Shown in pieces: positions 53,855 to 64,000 of a stretch of DNA of 64,000 bases. The stretch comes from Choristoneura fumiferana (lineage: Eukaryota; Arthropoda; Insecta; Lepidoptera; Tortricidae). The DNA lies in the NCBI RefSeq assembly GCF_025370935.1, contig NC_133493.1, positions 11,248,996 through 11,312,995 of the forward strand, written 5' to 3'. The notes beneath the pieces were generated by a model, which worked only from the letters and a program-made list of their open reading frames with translations, did not search any database and was not told the DNA's origin. How positions within the stretch are numbered: position 1 is the first letter of the stretch; every line of letters begins with the position of its first letter. Both the position numbers and the translations under genes were made by a program.

Positions 53855-55760
53855 AAATAGGTATTACAAGAAAAGCATATTTTATGTATAAAAATGTTGT
53901 ACATCTTAATTTTATCGGTAAAGAGTTCCTCAACAAGCCTGGACGGTATAAGAACAAAGAATTTAGAGTTATAAAGAGGCACGTTATAGAGAAAGTTCAT
54001 GAGCATCGAATAGAAGTAACGTAGCTCTTCGTACTCTATGGTACTCTTTAAGGTAGAGTGGAGTTGTAGGGTTAAAGAGAATGCTGTAAAGAAGTTGAAG
54101 AATTAGAGAGCTACATTCGAGCTAAAACCACAGATTAAGTAATAGTCAGTACATGTAAGGTAAAACTCGAAAACACGCGTTTTCTTAGAGATAAAACCAA
54201 GCTCCAAGCAAGTATAATTTCATCCAAATCGTCGGAGCTATTTCCGAGATCCCCGAAGTAAATAAAGACAAACTTATGTCAAGAATTGCTCGTTTAGGGA
54301 TATTTTATTTTGTAGTGTATGTGGTTGCGGTTAGGAAAAATAAGATCGGTAGTAATTTCGTCACTGCGGTTTCAAATAAAACTAGGAAAATTTGGTAACA
54401 AAAACAATCTACGCATACTTCCTCTACATTATTGTAATCAAGTAATGACTTGATAAAAAAATCAATACGAAACTGGTCGCTTTTACAGCTGATTTATATT
54501 TTTTTGATGTAGTATGACTCCCTAGCCTAATTTGGGTATCAAATGTAAGCTATTCTATATTATTTTCAATACATTTGCTCGAAAAATTCACTTTCAAATG
54601 ATGGCTCGTAAGTTCATTTTACCGCACTAGTGCAATTTTTTTACATTTTTTTTAATTCTACATTTTAAAAGTTTACAAGCAAAGACTTGGAACGACAAAA
54701 ATAATAAATATCGACTTATACGTAGAAAAATGTATAAATATACAAAACTCAGTAATGAATTTGCAAAATTTATTGTAATTATTATATGCTGTAATTTATT
54801 TACCTCAGGTTTTAATGATTTCCACCTTTTATTAATTCGAAAAAATCGGAGTGGCTGAACGTGTCTATCTTTTGCCTGATAATTTTAGTTAACCTAATTT
54901 AAAAACAAAACTAACGCATGCGCAATACGGACACGCCCTATTTGTAAAACTTTGCGTTGTTTTGTTTTTATTTTTATTTCTTTTTAATACCTTGTCAACT
55001 TATTTCTAAAACCTTACCTACTTACCAACCTCGTATCACAAATAACTATTCTTTATTCTATTAGCTACTTTTCCTTCTATGTTCTTTTCAGATTTATTTA
55101 AAGCTATTTTTAGGCGGTTGGGTTTTTTAATGTCATTTTAGTGCCGATTTTGTGTAACAAATCTATAAAACGGAATAAACGTAAGATATATTACACAACA
55201 CAACAAAAACAGGAACAAAATTTAAAGCTAATGACAAGCCTTCAAGAAAAAATGCATTAGGTACGTCGCAACTAAACCTGTCTGGCGTCACGTAAACCAC
55301 GGCAACGTGGTCATTAGAGAATACTCATCGGACCGGTATTTCCGAATCATTTGAGTTCGTCATTATCATTCTATGTATAGTAGCTATTATGTGTATATCT
55401 ACTAAACAATCCATAGATGATATTTATTTTTTACTAGTCAGTAGTGATTGTAGCATTCGCACACGTAAATCATTAGTTCTAGCAGTTAAATTGAAATTCT
55501 GAGAGTTCAGATAAGAATTCCCAAATATTCCTCATACGTAACCATCTTACATAACCAGCACAGAAAGGCCGGCTGTCCTGGAATCTAAACATTTTGTATA
55601 AAGGTTAGATTAGCAAAATCAATAGGTATGTAAAGTCTGAAAATCATAATTTTTCATGTCTGATTGTCTATGGCAAGAAACAATCTAAAATGACCTCACA
55701 CTGCGTATATTTTGCTTAGGAGAGCGGCTCTGCTAACAGATATTCATAAATACCTACAAA
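53855..55760. other. AT-rich DNA with no recognised feature
   Basis: Only short frames and A/T runs; no terminal repeats or tails that I can support. Confidence 0.4.
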
Positions 55761-55765
55761 CTTGT

Positions 55766-55852
55766 ACGGAACCCTCGGTGCGAGAGACCGACTCGCGCTT
55801 GGCCGGTTTTTCAGCAGTGGACGTCTTCTGGCCGATAATCATGATGAAAAAA
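55766..55852 (+). mobile_element. Composite of two repeat ends
   Basis: GTACGGAACCCTCGGTGCGA, then GACTCGCGCTTGGCCGGTTTT, runs straight into an RTE-type end (CAGCAGTGGACGTCTTCTGG) and a decayed (ATGATG) tail. A chimeric junction of two families. Confidence 0.5.
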
Positions 55853-55859
55853 TTCCTCT

Positions 55860-57555
55860 TAGATAATTGCATGAAATATTATGTTATCTTGAGACATATA
55901 AAGCTGATGTTTAATCTCAGTGGAAGCTTAGCGATGCCCTAATCTTATCATATATTTTATCAGCTATAGCAAGCAAGGCCACTATCAGTTTTGCAATATC
56001 TAATGCAGTTGTTTTATCCTTTAAATCAGATGTTGACAATACATATATATCATAATATATATGACTATTTATTAAGGACTACTTTATATACTTACATAAA
56101 ATCGGCTACATGCGTAATAAGAATAGTACTGAGAAGTTTCCAAAGTTGCGAAAGTTTCTATATTATGACAAAGTTCTCAGAAATTTAAATTTACAACTCA
56201 CTGGTCACTGTTGAACCTTAAATGAGCTTCTTGACAGAGTTCTAGACCACTAGACTTATTTTCTTCCTTTTAGTTTTTCAGGCAGTCGGGTTTTTGACTT
56301 TTTAAATTATTATTTTTTTATATATATTGTAGCAAACTCCTTGGAGTTATATACTTTTTTGTTGTATTTTTTTGTAAAGTTCTTTTTTTGTATACTTTTC
56401 TGTTACTTGTCATTATTGCGTTGTGTTGTGTGGTTGTGTTATCAAGTATATTTTAATTTCATCATATTATTTCTTTGTTTGCTTTTAGTTATTAATTACA
56501 GTCCACTCATACGTTTCATATATATTGACAATAAAAGTGACGAATAACATTACCGAAATCTCTTTAAAGTAGGAAATATTTGGCCCCTTCCAGTGCTGGT
56601 TTATGTAATGATAAGTACTTTTCTCTGACGCTGATTGTACGTAGAATATAGTCAGTTTTCATTATTGTATAAAATACACACATCAAACAAGTCTCTGGAT
56701 ACCTACTATCCCTAAACAAATTTGATGTTTTGACTCAGAAGTTATATGCCTATTGAAATGCTCAAAACTATCTAGGAAAAAAATATGCCTAGACATTTTT
56801 GATTAGTATATTTTACTGATTGTAAGTTTTCAAATACTTAAAAGACAACGGATGTTTTTAATCTGCCGCGATCCGTAATACTATACCAAGATCAAGGTTT
56901 ATTCGTATTTTATTTTGTTTTTTTCGTGTGGTTTTTTGGTAAGTATTATTAAGCTGACACAAAAAGTTTTCCTGTTAACTCACGACTTTGTTTTTGTGTG
57001 AGTTTTTTATCGAACATCAGCTGTGTAGAAGTCTGCTCTAAAACAAATCATTATTCACATTATTTCAGTAAAGTCGTGGCAGTAGCGATACTTCGGGGGT
57101 CACAATCCAAACGAGTTACACAAGATCGATCCAGCAGCAGCTTTATTGGAATAATGTAAACCGGGCATATTTAAAGTAAATTTCCATTGCTTCTAGTAAA
57201 CAACCTCTTACCTACTCTACAATCCTTAAAAAAAAATAGAATAAATAGGTATTCTTCGTTCTCAGGAAAAAGGAGATCATAACATAAAATACCATCAAAA
57301 TTAAGATAAAAAAGAAGTTTGAATTAAAAACACAAAAAATACATAAAGAAAATAGACATCAGAATTCAAATTATAATTTACTTCTAATATTAACTCTTTG
57401 ACCAAATACGATTTGGAACAAGGTATAAAGGTACATTTTTAACATTTTACACGATATGCGATATTTTCAATTTTTTTTTACAGCAGGTACCGAAAAAAAT
57501 AAAATCACGAAGCCACTGGTCAATTTTACTCAAATTATGTTTTTTTTTACACAAT
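55860..57555. other. AT-rich DNA with no recognised feature
   Basis: T-rich runs near 56300-56420 produce hydrophobic frames that are compositional artefacts. No gene seen. Confidence 0.4.
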
Positions 57556-57574
57556 ATTTAACTAAGTTGCCTTT

Positions 57575-58155
57575 TTAGGCAAAAACGGAACCCTTATAGT
57601 TTCGCCATGTCTGTCTGTCTGTCTGTCTGTCCGCGGCTTTGCTCAGGGACTATCAATGCTAGAAAGCTGTAATTTTGTCGGCACTATGCCGACAAAAGGG
57701 TATAAAAAAAAATCTATATTTTTTTTTTATGGTAACTACCTTCCATAGACGTAAAGTGGGGTGATTTTTTTTTCTCATCCAACCCTATAGTGTGGGGTAT
57801 CGTTGGATAGGTCTTTTAAAACTATCAGGGGTTTGCAAAGACGATTTTTCGATTCATTGATATTTTTGCGAAATATTCAACTGTAAAGTGCAAATTTTCA
57901 TTAAAATCGAGCGTCCCCCCTCTAAAATCTAAACTGGTGGGTGGAAAAATTTGAAAAATCAGGATGGTAGTAAGTATATCAAACTTTTAAGGAAAACTAT
58001 AACGGCTAAGTTTGCTTGAGAATTATTAGTAGTTTTACTCTTAAATAGCAGCCTAAGGTATAAAATATACCTAAACTTGGAAGATTCCGTATAAAATACG
58101 AAATCCTTAGAAAATTATTACTTAATTTTTCGTAATGGCTTCGGAACCCTATTTT
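57575..58155. mobile_element. AGGGTTCCGTAGCC-family element, second copy
   Basis: Matches the interior and right end of 52270-52700 (right end GGCTTCGGAACCCT). It has about 170 additional bases near 57670-57830, including a small hairpin (TTTGTCGGCA, TGCCGACAAA). The left terminal repeat is reduced. Confidence 0.65.
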
Positions 58156-58404
58156 GGGCGTGTCCGACACGCTGTTGGCCGGTTTTTGTTACGTCGTCCT
58201 GTGTACGAAATTGCATAAAATTATGTTCGGACAGATAATTATATTAGAGACCTAGATAAGGTTACTATCACATTATAAATCGCATGCGCAATTAGATACA
58301 AATAGAATGCAATAACAATGTGCGGTTGGATGGGTTGATAATGATAAGATTAATATTGTAATGTCTGATAAAGATAATATTAATCACATATTAATCGAGC
58401 ACGT

Positions 58405-58512
58405 GACACAGGACTCCAGTGGGCGCTAATGATGGGCCTCATGAGAAAACTCAAAGTCACTCAGAGGGCTATGGAGAGGGCTATGCTTGGGGTTTCTCTG
58501 CGGGATAGAATT
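58405..58512 (+). pseudogene. RTE-type LINE internal fragment
   Basis: Encodes GLMRKLKVTQRAMERAML then GVSLRDRI, a stretch that in RTE LINEs lies just upstream of the KWQWAGHIA region seen at 38913. It ends abruptly at a (GAAA)-rich segment. Confidence 0.7.
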
Positions 58513-58639
58513 AAGAAAGAAAAGAAAGAAAATACATTTATTTAACGCCATAAAAAACAAACATATCTATTTGAGAAAGTTTCGCCGGCGGGACACATGT
58601 TAAAACCTTTGGCAATAAATGCATGAAAATGCAAACGCA

Positions 58640-59148
58640 ATGTCTGGCAAAGTAAAAGACTGTATATTATGTACACCTAAGTACAATTATTTTGATTGCA
58701 TAGACTTGGAAGGATTTTTTAACTGCTTTAAAGAGTAAAAGATCTGAGCAGTCGTAATTAATACCTATATGGTATATGGAACCTTAAAAAAACTCGTCAC
58801 GTCTCTTATGTCAATTCAAAGGTCACAATATTCATTGAGAACTGTACCGCCTTAGAACTTTGGGATATAGCGCTATGCCATACCATTGTATGTAAATAGC
58901 AGCCTTAATACCATTCTACTTCGCAAAGGGCAAGGCAATGACAAAACGGCTATTAAGCTCATTAACCACTTAAGGTTATTAATTAACCTGAGACATTTTA
59001 TGGTTTAAAATATCAAGATATCAAAAGACGCCGTTTACCTTAGTTCTAACGCAGTAATAAATTAAATATTTATGTTTTATAGTATAATTTAGTTTATTTA
59101 TTAAGTAATTTAATTATAAAATTAATTTACAATTTAAATAATAGAATT
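58640..59148. other. AT-rich DNA with no recognised feature
   Basis: Nothing supportable. Confidence 0.4.
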
Positions 59149-59151
59149 ATA

Positions 59152-59668
59152 CAGGATGTAATTTTGAACGTGATCCAAAATAAGTGTTTCTCTCACTTAA
59201 TGCTAGATGATATAATGCATTAACTAAAGGCTTCCCAAACTATGCGTCGCGACGCCCTGGGGCGTTTCGATATTGCCTCAGGGGCGTCGCATGTCTATGC
59301 GACGAGTCGAGTGAGCATAAGTAATAAGGAACAAGTACAGATCAAACATAGACGTAGAAAAAGAAATGAGAGTGGCAATTTCCAAACTGATAACCGGTTA
59401 CTAGGCTAGTACTAAAATTGGTAAGTATTTTTGGGGGCTAGGTTGAGGGGCGTCGTAAAAAAATGGCCAAGTCCCAAGGGGTCACAGTACAAATAAGTTT
59501 GGGAAGACTTGCTTTTTAAATCATTGTTGCAATCACATAAAATTTGCGGTTTCAGAACATAACATCAAGTTCGTGATTTAATTTCAATAAGGTATGGAAA
59601 CCGCAATTTTTTCGTCCAGAACTGAGCTAGGAACACTAATTTTGGGTCACGTTCAAAATCAAACCCTG
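59152..59668. mobile_element. TA-flanked TIR element beside the mag-like LTR
   Basis: CAGGATGTAATTTTGAACGT at the left pairs with ACGTTCAAAATCAAACCCTG at the right, with TA on both sides. The arms continue through GATCCAAAATAAGTG and a close complement. It contains a second, nested element. Confidence 0.7.
59227..59510. mobile_element. hAT-like MITE nested in the TA element
   Basis: AAGGCTTCCCAAACTATG at the left is complemented by AAGTTTGGGAAGACTT at the right, the TTCCCAAAC signature of hAT ends. GGGGCGTCG-type blocks lie near both ends. No clear 8-base duplication remains, so it is older than the hAT elements at 41796 and 46358. Confidence 0.55.
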
Positions 59669-59673
59669 TATAC

Positions 59674-59814
59674 TGAAGTAGGTAGCAAACTGGAGCGCAA
59701 TGAAGAGACGTGTGTACGGCAAGACGATTTATTCCGGACTGACGTCACATGATCGTTCTTAAACTACCTTATACCTAAGCAATAACAAAGTAACGTACCC
59801 ACTTATATACTACA
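59674..59814 (-). repeat. Probable 3' LTR of the mag-like element
   Basis: On the minus strand it begins TGTAGTATATAAG just after a purine-rich GTGGAGGGA and ends CTACTTCA, with AATAAA inside. TATATAAG could serve as a TATA box. At 141 bases it is short, as I recall for mag-type LTRs. The 5' LTR is outside the window, so the ends are not verified by comparison. Confidence 0.5.
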
Positions 59815-59837
59815 TCCCTCCACTACTATTCTTATCT

Positions 59838-62818
59838 TTACACCTTATAACTAACATTTTTGCTTAGCCTACATTTCCTAACGACTCGAGCTCGAGGCGG
59901 TATAGGGGCGGGCGGCGGCGTTGCGAACTCCTCGCGACCGCTATCCGAGCTTTCCTCGGCGCGCGGCGGCGACGGCGGGGCCGCGGCCGGCGACGGCGGC
60001 GCCGAGCCCCCTGGCCGCTCCGACCGGCTCTCGGGCGGGGACGCGTGAGCCTCCTCTGCCGCGGACTCCAGCGCTACAGGACCTGTGGGGGCTATAAGCG
60101 AGCTCCTAGTTCTACGTCTTAGCTGATCAACGTGCCGATGGACCTCTTTACCATTGCTGTCTAAGATTTTTAAAATCCCTCGACCCTGCTGAATGAGCGA
60201 TAGTGCCCGGCAACCACTTTTCCCCTTTTAAAAACTGCCGGTACCAAACATCATCCCCCACCGACATTCTTCTTTCTATTCCTCCTGCCTCTTGGACTTG
60301 CTTTCGTTGAGATTTTAGTACCTTACTCTCCATGTCTGGTTTTAAGACATCGAACTTAGTCCTTAACCGCCTACCTATCAGTAACTGTGCCGGGCTAACC
60401 CCTGTTGTACAGTGCTCAGTATTTCTGTAATATAACAGAAACGTATTTAACGACATTTCTACATTATTGTTCAACGAAATGGCCTTTTTAATCACCCTTT
60501 TTAAGGTCTTGACTGAATTTTCAGCTGCCCCATTTGACGATGGATGATAAGGAGCTGTAAATATATGCTCAATGCCATAGCCCTTGATGTAATTTGCAAA
60601 TTCAGAACTAGTAAATGGTGGCCCGTTATCGGTGACCACTTGCCTGGGAACGCCCCACCTACTCCAGAGCTCACTCAATCTGGCTATCGTATGGTTCGCC
60701 GCCGTACTTGAGACCTGAAATACCTCCAGCCACTTGGATGTGGCATCGATAACCACGAGATACGTTTTCCCGGCTAACGGCCCTAAGAAGTCCAGGTGCA
60801 GCCGAGACCAGGGTCGCGCAGGCCACGGCCACGGGCGGGCGCGGCGCGCGGCGGCGCGTCGGCCTGCGCGGCGCACGCGGCGCACGCGCGGCACGAGCGC
60901 TCCACCGCCTCGTCGACGCCGGGCCACCACACGTAGCTGCGGGCCAGCGCCTTCGACTTTACGATACCCATGTGTGGCTCGTGAATGAGTTCTAACACCT
61001 TGTCCCGGCAGCCCTCCGGCACCACCACCCTGTGGCCCCACATGACTACCCCGAGTTCCTCGTATAATTCCGATTTCCTATTGTAGTACGGCTGCAAATT
61101 GGCCATATCCGCCTTTTCAGGCCAGCCATCCCGGATGTAGTTGAGTACCCTACTTAAAATCGGATCTTTGTCTGTCAGTTTCTTAAGTTCGCTGTACTGC
61201 AACAATAGCCCATCTTGTGCGAAATGTAAGTAGGTTTGTTCAGGAATTGATTCCTCGCTACGATTTGGGGCACTCCTATTCTCTGGCAAGCGCGACAAAC
61301 CGTCCGCGCAGTTGTCATTTGTTCTAATGTACTCTATGTCGTAATTATACGCGGATAGTATGACTGCCCATCTCTGCATCCTACTCGCAGTCATCGTAGG
61401 TATGCCACTATGAGGGCCTAAAATCGAAACCAAAGGCTTGTGGTCCGTCCGCAGAATAAACTTCCTACCATACACATACTGATGGAATTTACGCATACAA
61501 AAAATAATAGCGAGTGCCTCGCGATGAATTTGCGAGTAGTTCTTCTCCGCGGCAGTGAGCGAGCGCGACGCGTACGCCACCGGGCGCCCGCCGCGCGGCC
61601 CCGGCTGCGCCAGCACGCCCCCACGCCCCGCGCGCTCGCGTCGCAAGTCACTATTAGAGGTTTATTAGGGTCATAGTGAACCAATACCTCGGTGCCCATT
61701 AATTCCCGCTTTATTTGGATAAAGGCTTGCACGCACTGTTGGTCCCAATGCCATTCGACCCCCTTACGCAACAGATTATTAAGTGGTACTAATAGCGAAC
61801 TAAAATTCCTAATAAACTTCGAAAAAAAATTAACCATGCCTATGAACGACCGCAACTCGCTAACATTGGTGGGAGTCTGAATTTTGCTTATAGCATGGAC
61901 CTTTGACTTGTCTGCCTTAATACCTTCCCTTGATACCACATAGCCCAAATAAGTAACCTCGTCCACAAAAAATACACATTTCTGTTTCTTAAGTCTTAAA
62001 CCGTTTTCCGATAACCGCTGAAAGACTAGTTCTAGTGCCTGTAAATGTTCCTCTTCAGTCCGGCCCCCTATTATAACGTCATCAAGGAATACTTGTACAT
62101 TAGGTATATTGCATAACAGGTTGGTCATTATGCGTTGAAAAATGCCTACGCTCGATGACAGCCCGTACACCAACCTGTTATATTGAAATAGACCCCGGTG
62201 TGTGTTTATAACTGTATACTTTTTGGAGTCATCCAGCTCAACCTGGTTGTAAGCCTGGGACAAGTCTATCTTGCTAAAGTATCGTGTTCCGTTAAGGCCC
62301 ACCAGCACATCTTCAATCTTAGGAAGTGGGTATCTATCGATCAGCAAGACAGGATTAAGAGTCGCTTTATAGTCCGCACAAATACGTAAAGTACCGTCCG
62401 CCTTAGTTACCGGCACGAGAGGCGACGCCCAGTCGGAACAGTCAACGGGCTCGATGACGCCGCCGCGCAGCATTGCGTCCAACTCGGTGTCGATGCGCTC
62501 GCGCAGCGCATACGGCACCGGCCGCGCCCGGTGGAACACCGGCGTGGCGCCGTCCCGCACTCGCAACGTCGCCGCGCCGCCCGTGTACCGCCCAGGCCCG
62601 CACTGAACAATTCTTTATACCTGTCAAGAATATTTTGTATCCTTCCATTAACATGAACACAATTTAAGTCACTTAACCTGTTACATACAAACTTAGGTAT
62701 ATCTATTCTTAGTTCGGCCAACCATTGTCTTCCTATTAGCGACGTCGTACCATTTTTAATGATAAACAACTCTAACCGTTCCTCCCGATCCATGTAACGG
62801 ACCGAGGTTTAATTATAC
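59838..62818 (-). pseudogene. mag-like Ty3/gypsy pol with several frame breaks
   Basis: Running 5' to 3' on the minus strand: reverse transcriptase (FLDD at 62078-62089), RNase H (VTCDASARGVG near 61650), integrase zinc region (HEPHMG near 60970), and integrase core with TDNG at 60622-60633 and its glutamate in NGAAEN at about 60520 (D-35-E). A proline/serine-rich C-terminus ends at TAA 59838. The frame changes near 62820, 62790, 62590, 61640, 60830 and 60183. Most of these breaks fall in or beside GC-rich patches, so sequencing indels are possible as well as real decay. Only the parts are described; as given, it cannot encode a full enzyme. Confidence 0.85.
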
Positions 62819-63961
62819 CTAAAGGTTTATTTTGGTACCATCATAAAACTTCAATACAGTGTTGTCCTCTTCAATAGGTAAATGCGAAAAATATTGTTTA
62901 TATGTACAGTAATTTATACACGAAATAGCAGTACCAGTATCTACCTCCATATTTATTATTATATTGTCGATAGAAATTGGCACACTTACTGGCTTATAAT
63001 TATTTAATCCCATGAGGTTTAATTGCTCTTCGATGTCATCGCCGTCGCTTGCATCGCCGGATTCGTGCCCGATGTCCCCGAAGTACACGGGCTGCCTGTG
63101 GCCCCCGCGACGCTGAGTAGGGCCCCCTCGTAGCGGTTGCCCTATGTATTCTGGGCACACCCGCCGCAAATGCCCCGTGCGTTGACATCTACTGCATGTA
63201 TACTCCCGGAAACGACATCTTGAGTAATCGTGGTTCGTAGCTCCGCACGCTCCACAGTTCATTCCCACTGTTGGGCACCGCGCGCCCTCGCTGCGCGGTG
63301 GCCCTCTCGCCGGTCTTGCCTGCCTTGCGCTCGTGCCCGCGCCCGCGCCGCCAGGCCCGCGGCCGCTGCGCCCGGCGATCGGCGTCAGTGCATGTACCGC
63401 GCGCGTGTCTCCCGATTCCACCGAATTCCCCGTGGAAGTACATTCCACCATTGCTGCGTTTCTTTCCGCCGCTTCTAGCGAGCTGGCTAACTTGACAGCT
63501 CCGACAAAAGTTACCGAGTCATCCTCTGCAAACAACCGTTGCCTGATGACATCACTCCTGAGTCCGCAAATAAATTGATCCCGCAAACTTTCGTTCAAAT
63601 TGCTAGCGAATTTGCAATACCGAGCCAATTTCTTTAGCTCTGCAACATACGACGCCACATCCTCTCCAGGTTCTTGCCTCTTTTGCCTGAACCGGTACCT
63701 CTCAGCCAACGAAGATGGCGTCGGCTGTAAGTGCTGACGCAATAACTCCACCGCGTCGGTATAGCTGAGCTCCGACGGCTTTTTGGGGCTCGCTAAGTTA
63801 ACCAACAGTTCGTAAGCGTCGTCTCCCACTGTTGCAATCAAAGTCGGCAATTTTAAATTGTCCGTCACTTTATTCACTTCGAAAAACATGTCTAATCTGT
63901 CTATGTACGAAGACCACTGTCCCGATTTCACATTAAACTCACTTAACCGGCCGATTGACAT
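62819..63961 (-). CDS. Gag plus protease start of the mag-like element
   Basis: Open from ATG at 63961 (MSIGRLSEFN) for 380 residues; the longer frame upstream begins only with a GTG. It has a Gag capsid-like region (about 10-175), a GC-rich Gly/Arg/Ala linker, two CX2CX4HX4C knuckles (236-249 and 256-269) and an aspartic protease signature VDTGTAIS at 340-347. The frame stops shortly after, at TAG, just where the pol frame takes over by a -1 shift. That shift lies after the protease motif, so it is more likely an indel than programmed frameshifting (inference). Similar to insect K02A2.6-like/mag proteins from memory. Confidence 0.85.
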   Translation of the reverse strand: MSIGRLSEFNVKSGQWSSYIDRLDMFFEVNKVTDNLKLPTLIATVGDDAYELLVNLASPKKPSELSYTDAVELLRQHLQPTPSSLAERYRFRQKRQEPGEDVASYVAELKKLARYCKFASNLNESLRDQFICGLRSDVIRQRLFAEDDSVTFVGAVKLASSLEAAERNAAMVECTSTGNSVESGDTRAVHALTPIAGRSGRGPGGAGAGTSARQARPARGPPRSEGARCPTVGMNCGACGATNHDYSRCRFREYTCSRCQRTGHLRRVCPEYIGQPLRGGPTQRRGGHRQPVYFGDIGHESGDASDGDDIEEQLNLMGLNNYKPVSVPISIDNIIINMEVDTGTAISCINYCTYKQYFSHLPIEEDNTVLKFYDGTKINL

Positions 63962-64000
63962 TGTTTCTATGTAGGTATATATTTTTTCCACTGTTCTTAT

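Noticed and set aside
56341..56547. Hydrophobic 68-codon frame resembling a membrane protein
   Set aside because: It comes from a T-rich low-complexity stretch; no start context, domain or conservation is visible.

Overview
This window is insect, most likely lepidopteran (moth or butterfly), nuclear DNA. The evidence is indirect: an AT-rich background crowded with short repeats whose signatures I associate with Lepidoptera. These include tRNA-headed SINEs ending in (GAT)n, RTE-type LINE 3' ends ending in (GATGAT)n, TA-flanked and hAT-type MITEs, and the element end with a 'CCCGCGGCTTCGCCCGCG' core. I recognise no complete host gene, rRNA or functional tRNA gene. Essentially everything supportable is transposon-derived, so this is intergenic or heterochromatin-like DNA; W-chromosome origin is possible but cannot be shown from sequence alone.

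Layout: (1) 1-17859 (copy A) and about 20193-32949 (copy B) are two direct copies of one segment, about 2% different by eye in sampled stretches, separated by a 100-N assembly gap (17860-17959) and about 2.2 kb of other sequence. Copy A alone carries a full-length Ty3/gypsy LTR retrotransposon (7306-13710; mdg3/micropia-like by primer site and organisation) with two 250-bp LTRs that read as identical and one intact gag-pol frame. Copy B alone carries a 2.49-kb TTAA-flanked, piggyBac-type element (23155-25643). Each copy therefore supplies the empty site of the other's insertion. The pair could be a true tandem duplication or two haplotypes placed in series by the assembler.

(2) 32950-59150 is a mosaic of MITEs, SINE and LINE fragments and unannotated AT-rich DNA. 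The most striking item is a 2.3-kb fold-back element (36499-38798) with arms of about 450 bp. Several hAT MITEs here have readable 8-bp target duplications, and some elements are nested in others.

(3) 59674-64000 (minus strand) holds the 3' LTR, pol and gag of a second Ty3/gypsy element, mag-like (two CCHC knuckles, short LTR). Its gag is open but pol has several frame breaks, and very GC-rich patches alternate with AT-rich backbone. Its 5' end lies beyond the window.

No cooperative host pathway or defence system is visible. The interest lies in transposon biology: paired filled/empty sites, a tandem stem-loop array in the 3' non-coding part of the intact retrotransposon, an RS-rich Gag N-terminus, the large fold-back, and a few exon-like GC-rich fragments of unknown origin.
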